Shown: positions 1 through 6,526 of the stretch, one piece after another
Layout of the letters: each line of letters starts with the position of its first letter
Position numbering within the stretch: position 1 is the first letter of the stretch
Origin: an uncultured Leucothrix sp.
GTDB lineage: Bacteria; Pseudomonadota; Gammaproteobacteria; Thiotrichales; Thiotrichaceae
Direction of reading: 5' to 3'
Assembly: GCA_937923375.1 (NCBI GenBank)
Contig: CALAJG010000176.1
Coordinates: forward strand, 1-8,211
DNA length: 8,211 nucleotides
The notes under the pieces: model-generated
What the model was told of the DNA's origin: nothing
What the model saw: only the letters and a program-made list of their open reading frames with translations
Database searches by the model: none
Position numbers and translations under genes: made by a program

Positions 1-486
1 CCTGTGACAATAGCGGAGCTAAATGGGCAACCAATTATCAGAGTCCTCTCTGAAAACGCCAAGTACTTGTTGGAAATGCACCCCGCCAAGTGGGTTGAAA
101 GCAATGATGGGAAGTGGGAGAGTCGAGACAAAAAACTTGCAGTGGTTAGAGATAGCTTGGGTATTATCTATAGTGTTGCAGAAAATGGCGAAATGAAACC
201 GGTGTGGGAAGTAGCAGGGATTTATCCAAGAGAATTTAGGACCGGTAAGTTTCCATATCACCCTGAAAAACTTACGTTTTATATTTCAAATGAAGGCAAC
301 AAAGTTATAAGAGTTTTGGATCGTTTTTGGAAAAGTAAATCGCAGTTCTCGATTTATGAACAGTCAGGTAAGAGATCAATGATGCCTCTCTTGATACCTG
401 GACTCGCCGTTGTCTACGGTTGTGGTTTACTCGTATTAAGCTCACATAACCTTAGAGCTGATGGTGTTTCGAGTTCCAAACTTTAG
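1..486 (+). CDS. Hypothetical protein, probably 5'-truncated, with C-terminal hydrophobic segment
   Basis: I do not recognise this protein. The frame is open to the left edge of the window. A GTG at position 4 could be a start, but no ribosome binding site can be seen, so the gene may begin upstream. Counting from that GTG the product is 160 residues. Residues 1-120 are soluble-looking, mixed charged and aromatic, with many short strand-like stretches and several Trp and Tyr. Residues about 126-147 (LIPGLAVVYGCGLLVLSS and flanks) are hydrophobic, preceded by a basic GKR and followed by a short polar tail, as in a single C-terminal membrane anchor. It converges on the aminotransferase gene with a 74-bp spacer in which I find no convincing terminator. 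Function unknown. Confidence 0.5.
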   Translation, partial: PVTIAELNGQPIIRVLSENAKYLLEMHPAKWVESNDGKWESRDKKLAVVRDSLGIIYSVAENGEMKPVWEVAGIYPREFRTGKFPYHPEKLTFYISNEGNKVIRVLDRFWKSKSQFSIYEQSGKRSMMPLLIPGLAVVYGCGLLVLSSHNLRADGVSSSKL

Positions 487-560
487 CGAGTGGTGAGGCG
501 CGTAAATCTGAAAGCTGGGAAATGTCAATTCATACGGGTCAAATAATTAAACAGCCGTAA

Positions 561-1595
561 TCAGCTAAGAATATCCAACACCCGATCAACCTCATCTTCA
601 GTATTATACAAATGAAAACTCAGTCGCGCAGCACCCGCGCGAACTGACGCAGCTACCCCAGCCGCTTGCAATTTCTCATCAATCCCCGCTTGCTGAAGGC
701 TAACAATCGCTGAGTTGCCGTCCTCCATTTCCATGCCGCGACGAAAGCGGTTAGCCAGTGCAATATTGTGCTCGCCAATTGCTGAAACACTAAGGCTGTT
801 GATTAACTCAAGCGCAGGTAAAGTGCCCACCCACGGTAGCCAAGCTGGAGAAATATCATAACGGCGAGCCGACTCCGCCAGCCGCAATGGTGCGCTATAA
901 ATCGACTCCCAAACATTCTCGCCAGCATACCAATTCGCCATGATCGGTGGTATCGCTTCCATTAGCTCAGGTTTGATCGCTGAAAAAGCTGTGCCTCGTG
1001 GTGACAGCAGCCATTTGTAGGCACCGCAGGCTAACATATCCCAATGCTTAGGTTTGATATCTAACCAGCTCACTGCATGCGTAGCATCGAGTGCCACTTT
1101 AGTACCGGACTGTTGTGCGGTTTGGCTAATCGCATCTAAGTCAGCGACTTCACCATTGGAAGACTGCACAGCACTGAGCGCGACCCAGTCATAATTTCCG
1201 TTTTTTTCAAGCTGGACTGGGATGTCTTTCAGCGCGACTAAATCAACGGTGATCTCATGTTCGCGAACAAAAAATGGAAACAAAACACTGGTGAAATCGT
1301 TGTCTACCGAAAGGATGCGTGTTCCCGGCTTTAAGGATTGGGCTAATAGAGTCATAAAAGGAGCGACTTGATGCCCAATGCTGATGCAGTCTGGGGACGT
1401 ATGAATCAAGCCTGCAAATAAATCGCGACAGCGTTTAATGACTTCATCGTATGCCGGCACATTTAATTCACCAAATTGCCAATGCGCAATATCGTGTTGC
1501 ATGGCATCTACTGTGGCGTGACAAGGTAGTCCAACAGTGGCTGTATTGAGGTAAATCTTCTTTGGTGAGAATTGATTGGCACAGTTAATAGTCAT
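561..1595 (-). CDS. Class V aminotransferase family PLP enzyme
   Basis: A 344-residue fold-type I PLP enzyme of the class V aminotransferase / cysteine desulfurase-like superfamily. The Schiff-base lysine is best placed at Lys194 in GAYKWLLSPRG. Asp170 in VALDATHAVSW is the residue expected to contact the pyridine nitrogen, with His173 nearby. The C-terminal RLSFHLYNTEDEVDRVL is typical of the family, and its arginine usually binds the substrate carboxylate. The N-terminal IYLNTATVGLP matches the usual opening strand and substrate loop. The family includes aminotransferases, kynureninase-like, epimerase and desulfurase members. No cysteine-bearing desulfurase loop is evident, so a desulfurase role is less likely, and the substrate cannot be named. 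The gene starts 7 bp after the tpm stop codon and is probably the last gene of the operon. No strong Shine-Dalgarno sequence is visible. Confidence 0.85.
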   Translation of the reverse strand: MTINCANQFSPKKIYLNTATVGLPCHATVDAMQHDIAHWQFGELNVPAYDEVIKRCRDLFAGLIHTSPDCISIGHQVAPFMTLLAQSLKPGTRILSVDNDFTSVLFPFFVREHEITVDLVALKDIPVQLEKNGNYDWVALSAVQSSNGEVADLDAISQTAQQSGTKVALDATHAVSWLDIKPKHWDMLACGAYKWLLSPRGTAFSAIKPELMEAIPPIMANWYAGENVWESIYSAPLRLAESARRYDISPAWLPWVGTLPALELINSLSVSAIGEHNIALANRFRRGMEMEDGNSAIVSLQQAGIDEKLQAAGVAASVRAGAARLSFHLYNTEDEVDRVLDILS

Positions 1596-1602
1596 TAGCG
1601 TT

Positions 1603-2244
1603 TTACCCAGACTTATTTAAAAGCCAGATTGCTTCGATGGCATCAACTCGCCCCTTCAATCCTCCTTTTAGATTGGGGGCATCCAGCAATGTTAAGTCAT
1701 AGTGTGCGGCATAATGTTGTTCAACTTCTGAAGCAATAATCGAAAAGGGAGGACCATTCATTACGCTTTGGTCGTACTCAAAGCAGATGATTAGCTGTGG
1801 CGCAGTGTTCGTCAGAGTCACCATGTGTGCAGAGTAGCGAAGGCGCATCTCAGGAGGTAGGGCTACTAGTGCTGCACGATCAAACACTGCATCCACATGG
1901 CCTAATACCTTAACGGAAAGATCAAAAATGTCCCCGATAAATAAGTCGATATTGTCAGCGTGATAATGAATGAGTTGCCCGGTGTTTGATATTTCAGGCG
2001 TTATACCGAGCGCTTCGAACAGCTGTTTGATTGCGATCTCACTAAGCTCAACGCCAACAACTTGGTAGCCCTCAGAAAGCAACCAAGCGATGTCGACAGT
2101 TTTGCCACATAAGGGGATAAAAATTCGATCGCCTTTGTTTAGTTCCAATTTTCCAATGTGCTTTATTAATAACGGATTCGTTACATCCTGATGAAATCCA
2201 ATTTGATTGATTTCCCATTTTTTATGCCAAAAACTTGCTTCCAT
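1603..2244 (-). CDS. tpm: Thiopurine S-methyltransferase (TPMT family)
   Basis: A 213-residue cytoplasmic SAM-dependent methyltransferase, close to the usual bacterial TPMT length of about 215-220. Family hallmarks in order are the N-terminal FWHKKW (residues 5-10), IFIPLCGKTVDIAWL (41-55), the SAM acidic strand GVELSE (64-69), GDIFDL (104-109), DRAALVALPPEMRLRY (122-137) and GPPFS (164-168). Known family members methylate thiopurines, and some bacterial ones methylate selenium or tellurium compounds. The physiological substrate here is not known. The start lies 17 bp after the lptG stop and the next gene begins 7 bp after its own stop, so it is probably expressed from the LPS operon. No tellurite or selenium genes are visible nearby. 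Confidence 0.92.
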   Translation of the reverse strand: MEASFWHKKWEINQIGFHQDVTNPLLIKHIGKLELNKGDRIFIPLCGKTVDIAWLLSEGYQVVGVELSEIAIKQLFEALGITPEISNTGQLIHYHADNIDLFIGDIFDLSVKVLGHVDAVFDRAALVALPPEMRLRYSAHMVTLTNTAPQLIICFEYDQSVMNGPPFSIIASEVEQHYAAHYDLTLLDAPNLKGGLKGRVDAIEAIWLLNKSG

Positions 2245-2261
2245 AATTGATTGTCGTCTGT

Positions 2262-3326
2262 TTATTTAATTCTTTGTAAACCGATAATGCTTACACTTAG
2301 AAAGAATAATGCGGGTAAAAAAGCACTCAGAAAAGGAGGGAGCCCATAAACACTACCCACTTGATTCAATACCTTGTTCAGGAGAAAGAATGCTATACCG
2401 GCAATAATGCCGATAAATACTCGCTGTCCCGCACCGCCTCCTCGCTGAGATCCAAATAAAAATGGCATAGCCAAAAATAACATCACCAACGCGGCAAAGG
2501 GCGCGGAGAAGCGCTTCCAATAAGCTAGCTCGAATTTTTCAGTATTCAGTTTGTTGGCTTTTTGATGTTCAACCAGGTCAGCAAGTTCAGTTATTGATAG
2601 TTGTTCAGGATCAACCGATGCAATAGATAGTAATTTGACATCCAGAAAGTCAGGGTCAATCTTTTGGTCAACTTCCTCACTTTTAACTCCATCATCAAGG
2701 AACTTTTGGTTTACGATTGATTTCATAAGCCATGCAGACTCTGAACGCGTCGCCGAGCCAACATGCGTTAATGATTCTAAACCACGATAGTTTTTTGCAA
2801 CATTGTAAACTGTTATGTCGGTTAATTTTTCTTCTGACCAGACTTGTCCTATGTGAAGGATTCGATCTTTGTCCTTCACCCAGAGGCTGGCGCCCCTGGT
2901 CATCACCACGTTCTTATTATTGAGTGATGACTTAAAGTTTTTACCCGCGAGATCCGTCTTGGGTACGATAAATTCACCCATTAAAAAAACCGCGATAACT
3001 AAAATAAGTCCAAGTTTTAAAACAGAAACAATAATGTTAACAATAGAGATTCCAGCGGCGCGCATTGCGATAAATTCAGAGTTGGCGGCAAGGTTACCAA
3101 GACCTAAGAGGGTGCCAATGAGCATTGCAGTCGGAAACAACTCATACAGTCGACTGGGTATGGAGTAAATCAGGTAAACAAAGGCCTGCAAGCCACTGTA
3201 ATTATCGTTTAGATCTCCCGTTTCGCTGATGAAGTCAAAGAAGATCACGAGGATTGTCAGAGCAAACCAAGCCATTATCAGGCCAATAAACACCGACTTC
3301 CATAAGTAACGATCCAGGATATTCAT
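2262..3326 (-). CDS. lptG: LPS export ABC transporter permease LptG
   Basis: A 354-residue inner-membrane permease of the YjgP/YjgQ family, slightly shorter than E. coli LptG (360). LptG pairs with LptF and the ATPase LptB to pull LPS out of the inner membrane and pass it to LptC and LptA. The N-terminal half has membrane helices after MNILDRYLWKSVF, then the characteristic LGNLAANSEFIAMRAAGIS loop. A periplasmic beta-jellyroll-like domain follows, and the last about 90 residues hold three more helices starting near YWKRFSAPFAAL. The ATG at 3326 is preferred over an in-frame start at 3395: it restores the normal N terminus and overlaps the lptF stop as ATGA (3323-3326), a classic sign of translational coupling. 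No lptB, lptC or lptA lies in the window. Confidence 0.95.
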   Translation of the reverse strand: MNILDRYLWKSVFIGLIMAWFALTILVIFFDFISETGDLNDNYSGLQAFVYLIYSIPSRLYELFPTAMLIGTLLGLGNLAANSEFIAMRAAGISIVNIIVSVLKLGLILVIAVFLMGEFIVPKTDLAGKNFKSSLNNKNVVMTRGASLWVKDKDRILHIGQVWSEEKLTDITVYNVAKNYRGLESLTHVGSATRSESAWLMKSIVNQKFLDDGVKSEEVDQKIDPDFLDVKLLSIASVDPEQLSITELADLVEHQKANKLNTEKFELAYWKRFSAPFAALVMLFLAMPFLFGSQRGGGAGQRVFIGIIAGIAFFLLNKVLNQVGSVYGLPPFLSAFLPALFFLSVSIIGLQRIK

Positions 3327-4390
3327 CTTAATCCACCATAGCGTCGCCAAACCATCCACAGCGATAACAGCAGGAATGGAATATGTACCCACCAAAGACC
3401 TAATATCGAAGGAATTTTTCCATCTTCAAGCATTGATTTTCCAGTGATCAACAAGTTGGCATACAGTGCATAAAGTAAAATACCGATCGCCAACTTTCCA
3501 AATCGGCCTTGTCTTGGTGTTGTGTAGCTTAGAGGAAAGGCTAGTAAAGCCATTATTGGAGCTGAGAGAATAACGCCAAATCGCCAATGTAGCTCAGCAG
3601 TATCTTTGACATCATCAGATGCTAACAAGCCTAAGGTCGGCTTGGAGCCAAGTCGTTCCCTGACTTGAGTATTTAATGGCGGAACCCGGATACCATGCTC
3701 GCTGAACTTGAAGATAGTAAATGTCTTATCTGCTTTACTTTGGTCATAGCGGCTTCCTCCGCTGATCTGTAATACTCTATCGCCACTTTTTTGATCAATA
3801 AATAGTACAGCTTTACTGGCTAACATGGCCCGCTTAGCTGTGGGATCCTCAACATGGAGAAAGAAGTTTTGCATGACCACATTCTTTTCATCAAGATCTT
3901 CAACGAAAATAGTGAACTGCCGGTCACCACTTGTTGCGTGCATAAACTCGCCGACTGGAATGCCTGAGGCCTCGGGACGTTGTTTTATTTCAGCGGTTAT
4001 TTCCTGTCGCGACGTTTCAAGCAAGGGCAATACGTAGAGGACAAGGGCTGCCAAGAGCAAGGTTAGAGGGGTTAGTAACAGGAAAATCGCATTGAAAAAT
4101 TGACCAGGACCGATGCCAGATGCATGCATTGAAGATATTTCGTTATCACGATAGAGGCGTCCGAAGGCCAGCATCATGCCTATTAATAATGCAATTGGTG
4201 CTAACTGGATGGCACCTTTTATGGACCCAATGAAAACCAAAACACCTAGAGCGTCAGCTGGCAGTTGTCCATCACTAACGTTACCTAACAGTCGGGCGAC
4301 GGTATTGCCCACTATAATCAGCATGAGAACTAATAAAGTAGCAATGAACGCTTGCAGGATTTCTTTAATTATATAGCGATTCAGTATCAT
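3323..4390 (-). CDS. lptF: LPS export ABC transporter permease LptF
   Basis: A 355-residue inner-membrane permease, partner of LptG in the LptB2FG complex that powers LPS transport to the cell surface (E. coli LptF has 366 residues). The start MILNRYIIKEILQAF and the following helix, then the GRLYRDNEISSMHASGIGPG loop, are diagnostic of the YjgP/YjgQ family. The middle is a soluble periplasmic domain containing RQFTIFVEDLDEKN, and the C terminus has the usual final group of helices beginning near LHWRFGVILSAPIMALLAFPL. It begins 30 bp after the acyltransferase stop and its TGA overlaps the lptG ATG. In many gammaproteobacteria lptFG diverge from pepA. Here they follow a lipid A acyltransferase instead. 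No good Shine-Dalgarno sequence precedes the ATG. Confidence 0.95.
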   Translation of the reverse strand: MILNRYIIKEILQAFIATLLVLMLIIVGNTVARLLGNVSDGQLPADALGVLVFIGSIKGAIQLAPIALLIGMMLAFGRLYRDNEISSMHASGIGPGQFFNAIFLLLTPLTLLLAALVLYVLPLLETSRQEITAEIKQRPEASGIPVGEFMHATSGDRQFTIFVEDLDEKNVVMQNFFLHVEDPTAKRAMLASKAVLFIDQKSGDRVLQISGGSRYDQSKADKTFTIFKFSEHGIRVPPLNTQVRERLGSKPTLGLLASDDVKDTAELHWRFGVILSAPIMALLAFPLSYTTPRQGRFGKLAIGILLYALYANLLITGKSMLEDGKIPSILGLWWVHIPFLLLSLWMVWRRYGGLR

Positions 4391-4420
4391 GCAGATTTGC
4401 CGACATCTATTGCTTTTAGG

Positions 4421-5329
4421 TTATTGGTAGATGCTTTTACCATTTATTTGAGCACCTTTATAACGCTTGTGCGTCCATAGATATTGTTCGATGTGTGTCT
4501 GAATTTGTTGTTCAATAATCTTATTTATCAGCAGTGTATCATCATTGATATCCTCGCTTGGGAAATTTTCCAACGGCGGCATAATGTGCAAGGTATATCC
4601 GAGGGAGGAGGCATCTGTATCGCAGCGTGTACAGTAAATTGGAATCACAACAGCGTCGGCGAGTTTGGCGAGTCTTGATGTGGCAGGGTTCGTCGGTGCT
4701 TCAACACCAAAAAAAGGCACCATCAAATGGTTTTTGCGCTTAAACTTTTGGTCAGGGGCGTACCATACGGCAGTACCCTGTTTAAGCATCTTTATCATTC
4801 CTCTAATATTGTCTTTAGAGATGGTCTTACCAAAGCGCGCCTCTCGACGTTGAATGCTGAGGTGATTTAAAAGCTTATTTTTATGGGGACGGAATACGAA
4901 ACAAGAATCTAAGCGGTCAGCAAGGATACTTCCGCTCACTTCAAGACTGGTAAAGTGTGAGCTTAAAAAAATTATTGGCCGTCTTGAGTTAAGCGCTGAT
5001 TCCAGGTGCTCAATTCCATTTATATGGCTTAACGCCAATAGTTTTTTTACGTCTCCCCACCAACTAAAAGCAGCATCAAACAGTCCTTTGCCTAAGGATT
5101 CAAAATGTGCTTTTGTGATCGCCTCGATCTCTTTCGATGTTTTATCAGGGAACGCAATACTCAGGTTGGTCAAACAAACCGCGCGGCGTTTAGGAATGGC
5201 ATAAAATAACAGCCTGCCGATGAAGCCGCCAAGAAACATCTGCCAGCGCCAAGGAAGTTGACTAGCCAACCACAAAAGGCCTATGCCAAACCAGCTAGGC
5301 CAATATTTTGGATGTAAAAATTGTGTCAT
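4421..5329 (-). CDS. LpxL/HtrB-family lipid A biosynthesis acyltransferase
   Basis: A 302-residue inner-membrane acyltransferase of the LpxL/LpxM/LpxP family, which adds a secondary acyl chain to Kdo2-lipid IV-A from acyl-ACP. The N terminus FLHPKYWPSWFGIGLLWL closely resembles E. coli LpxL and contains the membrane anchor (about 12-45). The catalytic HX4E motif is His125-Glu130 in SSHFTSLEVSG. RPHKN (147-151), RGMIKMLKQG (176-185), VWYAPDQ (188-194), VPFFGVEAPTNPATSRLAKL (204-223) and the end QYLWTHKRYK all match the family. The sequence favours LpxL or LpxP over LpxM, but which acyl chain it transfers cannot be read, so no symbol is given. It lies 30 bp upstream of lptF, which joins lipid A completion to LPS export in one transcript. 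Confidence 0.9.
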   Translation of the reverse strand: MTQFLHPKYWPSWFGIGLLWLASQLPWRWQMFLGGFIGRLLFYAIPKRRAVCLTNLSIAFPDKTSKEIEAITKAHFESLGKGLFDAAFSWWGDVKKLLALSHINGIEHLESALNSRRPIIFLSSHFTSLEVSGSILADRLDSCFVFRPHKNKLLNHLSIQRREARFGKTISKDNIRGMIKMLKQGTAVWYAPDQKFKRKNHLMVPFFGVEAPTNPATSRLAKLADAVVIPIYCTRCDTDASSLGYTLHIMPPLENFPSEDINDDTLLINKIIEQQIQTHIEQYLWTHKRYKGAQINGKSIYQ

Positions 5330-5415
5330 GTCTGATCGTGCAGAAGTAAGGACGTGACAGCATACACTTTGTGATTAGCTAACTCTAGCCAATAAGAATA
5401 ACGGTAGGCACAAGG

Positions 5416-6180
5416 CTAAAGTTCTTGGTTTTTTGATCGCTGGTAATCTGCCATTATTTTTTTAACGTAGTGTCGGGTCTCTTTGTAGGGCGGGATGCCG
5501 CCGTATTTAACTACCTTGCCGGGGCCGGCATTGTAGGCAGCTAGCGCAAATTTCTTATTGCCCTTAAAGCGCTTGAGCATTTTTGAGAGGTACTTGACAC
5601 CGCCATGGATATTTTGTTCTGGGTTCCAGGGATCTTTGACCTTTAGGTATGAGGCGGTTGCCGGCATTAGCTGCATCAATCCAATGGCGCCCGCTCTGGA
5701 TAAGGCTTTTTCGTTAAAACAGGATTCCTGCTTAACTACCGAATGAACAAGTGCTTCATCGACGCCATATTGGCGAGCATAGTTTCTAATAGTATGTTGA
5801 TAAGCTCGTTGTTTACTTTGAATAAAGTGCTTGTCTCCACAGCGAAAAGTGTTGGCAGATCGCTTACCAATACCTGCAATAGACAAGCCTTCGACCGCCT
5901 GAAAAGTGTTGTCGATAGGTTTGCCGGGGCGATTTAATGATGCATTGTAAGTACGTGGAGCAGGCTTCCTGATAACGGGCTTTCTTGTAACGGACTTTCT
6001 TGCTGTTTTATAGACCTTCACAAGTTTAAACTGTTTATCGTAAATGCGTTTATCAGTGAGGATACGTTCACCGTTTACTCCGTGGTATGCATAAACATCG
6101 GCAGATGCATCCGAGATGATCAAGGCGTTACTAAGTAAAGCTACGAGAAATGTCGCTTGAAATGAGAGGCTAAATTTCAT
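5416..6180 (-). CDS. Secreted lytic transglycosylase (SLT family 1 domain) with DUF4124-like N terminus
   Basis: A 254-residue peptidoglycan lytic transglycosylase, expected to cleave MurNAc-GlcNAc bonds in the periplasm. Residues 1-27 form a Sec signal peptide with an AxA site (SDASA before DVYAY). Residues 28-60 resemble the small DUF4124 domain often found before such enzymes. A basic linker (61-76) has three RK-centred repeats. The SLT domain covers about 134-246: catalytic Glu152 in VVKQESCFN, GAIGLMQLMPATA (164-176), DPWNPEQNIHGGVKYL (183-198), LAAYNAGPGKV (213-223) and PPYKETRHYV (230-239). The ATG at 6180 is chosen because it starts the signal peptide directly. A TTG at 6231 extends the frame by 17 residues and has a purine-rich GGAAG about 11 nt upstream, so it cannot be excluded. 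The next gene, the acyltransferase, begins 86 bp downstream. Confidence 0.9.
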   Translation of the reverse strand: MKFSLSFQATFLVALLSNALIISDASADVYAYHGVNGERILTDKRIYDKQFKLVKVYKTARKSVTRKPVIRKPAPRTYNASLNRPGKPIDNTFQAVEGLSIAGIGKRSANTFRCGDKHFIQSKQRAYQHTIRNYARQYGVDEALVHSVVKQESCFNEKALSRAGAIGLMQLMPATASYLKVKDPWNPEQNIHGGVKYLSKMLKRFKGNKKFALAAYNAGPGKVVKYGGIPPYKETRHYVKKIMADYQRSKNQEL

Positions 6181-6524
6181 GGTTTTGACACGTTTGAATT
6201 CAGAGGTATGGCGTTGTTGGGGGCCAAACAATTGAAAACTAACTTCCTTTATAGTTTTTGTTATCCCGAGTAGTTTGAAACTCAGGTCCGTCTATAAGAT
6301 CAGTTTATGGCTTGGACGGATTTTTAACCAGTACCTTTGGACGGATGGTTTAGTCACCTAAAAAGAACCGCTTGAATTATTTATGTTGTCCGAAGTGGCT
6401 TACAGGCAATACGCTACTGGGTGTTAGCCGACAGGTGAGAAACCACGGCTAGGACGTGTTTGTGATCACTCATAAGGAATTGATGTTCACATTCTAGCGG
6501 GGCTACTTTCGGGTAGCTCCGCTT
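6181..6524. other. Intergenic region between apaG and the transglycosylase gene
   Basis: About 340 bp with no convincing protein-coding frame. Both flanking genes are on the minus strand, so it should hold the promoter of the transglycosylase gene. No clean sigma70 pair was found for it; TTATAG (6299-6294 on the minus strand) and TATAAA closer to the gene are possible -10 boxes without a good -35. The region contains a 10-bp direct repeat (6312-6346), a perfect 8-bp palindrome GTGATCAC (6462-6469) and a run of hairpins on the right-hand side, listed separately. It is too short of consistent codon structure to look like a decayed gene. Confidence 0.6.
6312..6346. repeat. Two exact 10-bp direct repeats, 25 bp apart
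   Basis: TTGGACGGAT occurs at 6312-6321 and again at 6337-6346. A shorter inverted match to its core (GACGGA, read on the minus strand) lies at 6287-6292 in GGTCCGTC. The arrangement looks like a regulator binding site rather than a mobile-element scar. It sits about 130-170 bp upstream of the transglycosylase start on one side, and just before the hairpin series on the other. The regulator is unknown. The second copy overlaps a poor sigma70-like pair on the plus strand, TTGGAC (6337-6342), 16 bp, TAAAAA (6359-6364). Confidence 0.55.
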
Positions 6525-6526
6525 TT
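6371..6526 (+). ncRNA. Candidate plus-strand small RNA (structured, terminator at 3' end)
   Basis: This is an inference from structure; I recognise no known RNA family. Four hairpins follow one another. (1) AGTGGC 6394-6399 with GCTACT 6413-6418. (2) TAGCCG 6425-6430 with CGGCTA 6446-6451, enclosing GGT/ACC around a GAGAA loop. (3) TGTGA 6461-6465 with TCACA 6487-6491, plus TCA/TGA inside after a 3-nt bulge. (4) The terminator-like stem 6496-6523. Stems 1 and 4 each contain one G-T opposition, and stem 2 can add one at its base. These are G-U pairs in plus-strand RNA but C-A mismatches in minus-strand RNA, which favours plus-strand transcription. The 5' end is a guess based on a weak promoter-like pair at 6337-6364. 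No plus-strand gene precedes it that would otherwise need the terminator. Confidence 0.3.
6496..6526 (+). terminator. Rho-independent terminator-like hairpin overlapping the apaG stop codon
   Basis: AGCGGGGCTAC (6496-6506) pairs with GTAGCTCCGCT (6513-6523) across a 6-nt loop: 11 pairs, one of them G-U on the plus strand. TTTT (6523-6526) follows immediately. Read on the minus strand, the same stem has a C-A mismatch and is followed by TAGAATG, with no T-run, so it is a poorer terminator for apaG even though it directly follows that gene. The T-run is short, so efficiency is uncertain. It may serve a plus-strand RNA from the gap, or stop antisense transcription into apaG, or work weakly in both directions. 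Confidence 0.55.

Noticed and set aside
487..563. Bidirectional terminator between the left ORF and the aminotransferase gene
   Set aside because: Only a 4-bp AGCT/GGCT stem with a wobble pair is present after the aminotransferase stop. The following T-rich stretch is interrupted, which is too weak to call.
3327..3395. Longer lptG start at 3395
   Set aside because: It would add 23 residues before the normal family N terminus and extend well into lptF, while the ATG at 3326 forms an ATGA overlap.
3825..4376. Plus-strand reading frames inside lptF
   Set aside because: They lie entirely opposite a well-supported gene and their translations have no recognisable domain features. The same applies to the opposite-strand frames inside lptG, the acyltransferase, the transglycosylase and trmO.
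5330..5415. Promoter or terminator between the transglycosylase and acyltransferase genes
   Set aside because: A TTAGCTAA palindrome and a weak TAGCC/GGCTA stem with a long loop are present, but no T-run and no -35/-10 pair with proper spacing.
6281..6452. tRNA, SRP RNA, 6S RNA, RNase P RNA or tmRNA in the gap
   Set aside because: CAGGTCCG at 6283 recalls the SRP RNA but the adjoining GGAAGGAAGCAG-type motif is absent. No cloverleaf, and none of the conserved cores of the other RNAs, could be found.
6459..6492. CRP- or FNR-like operator around GTGATCAC and TTGATGTTCAC
   Set aside because: The 8-bp palindrome is perfect, but the TGTGA/TCACA arms are 21 bp apart and TTGAT has no matching ATCAA at the right spacing. 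The arms are better explained as a hairpin.
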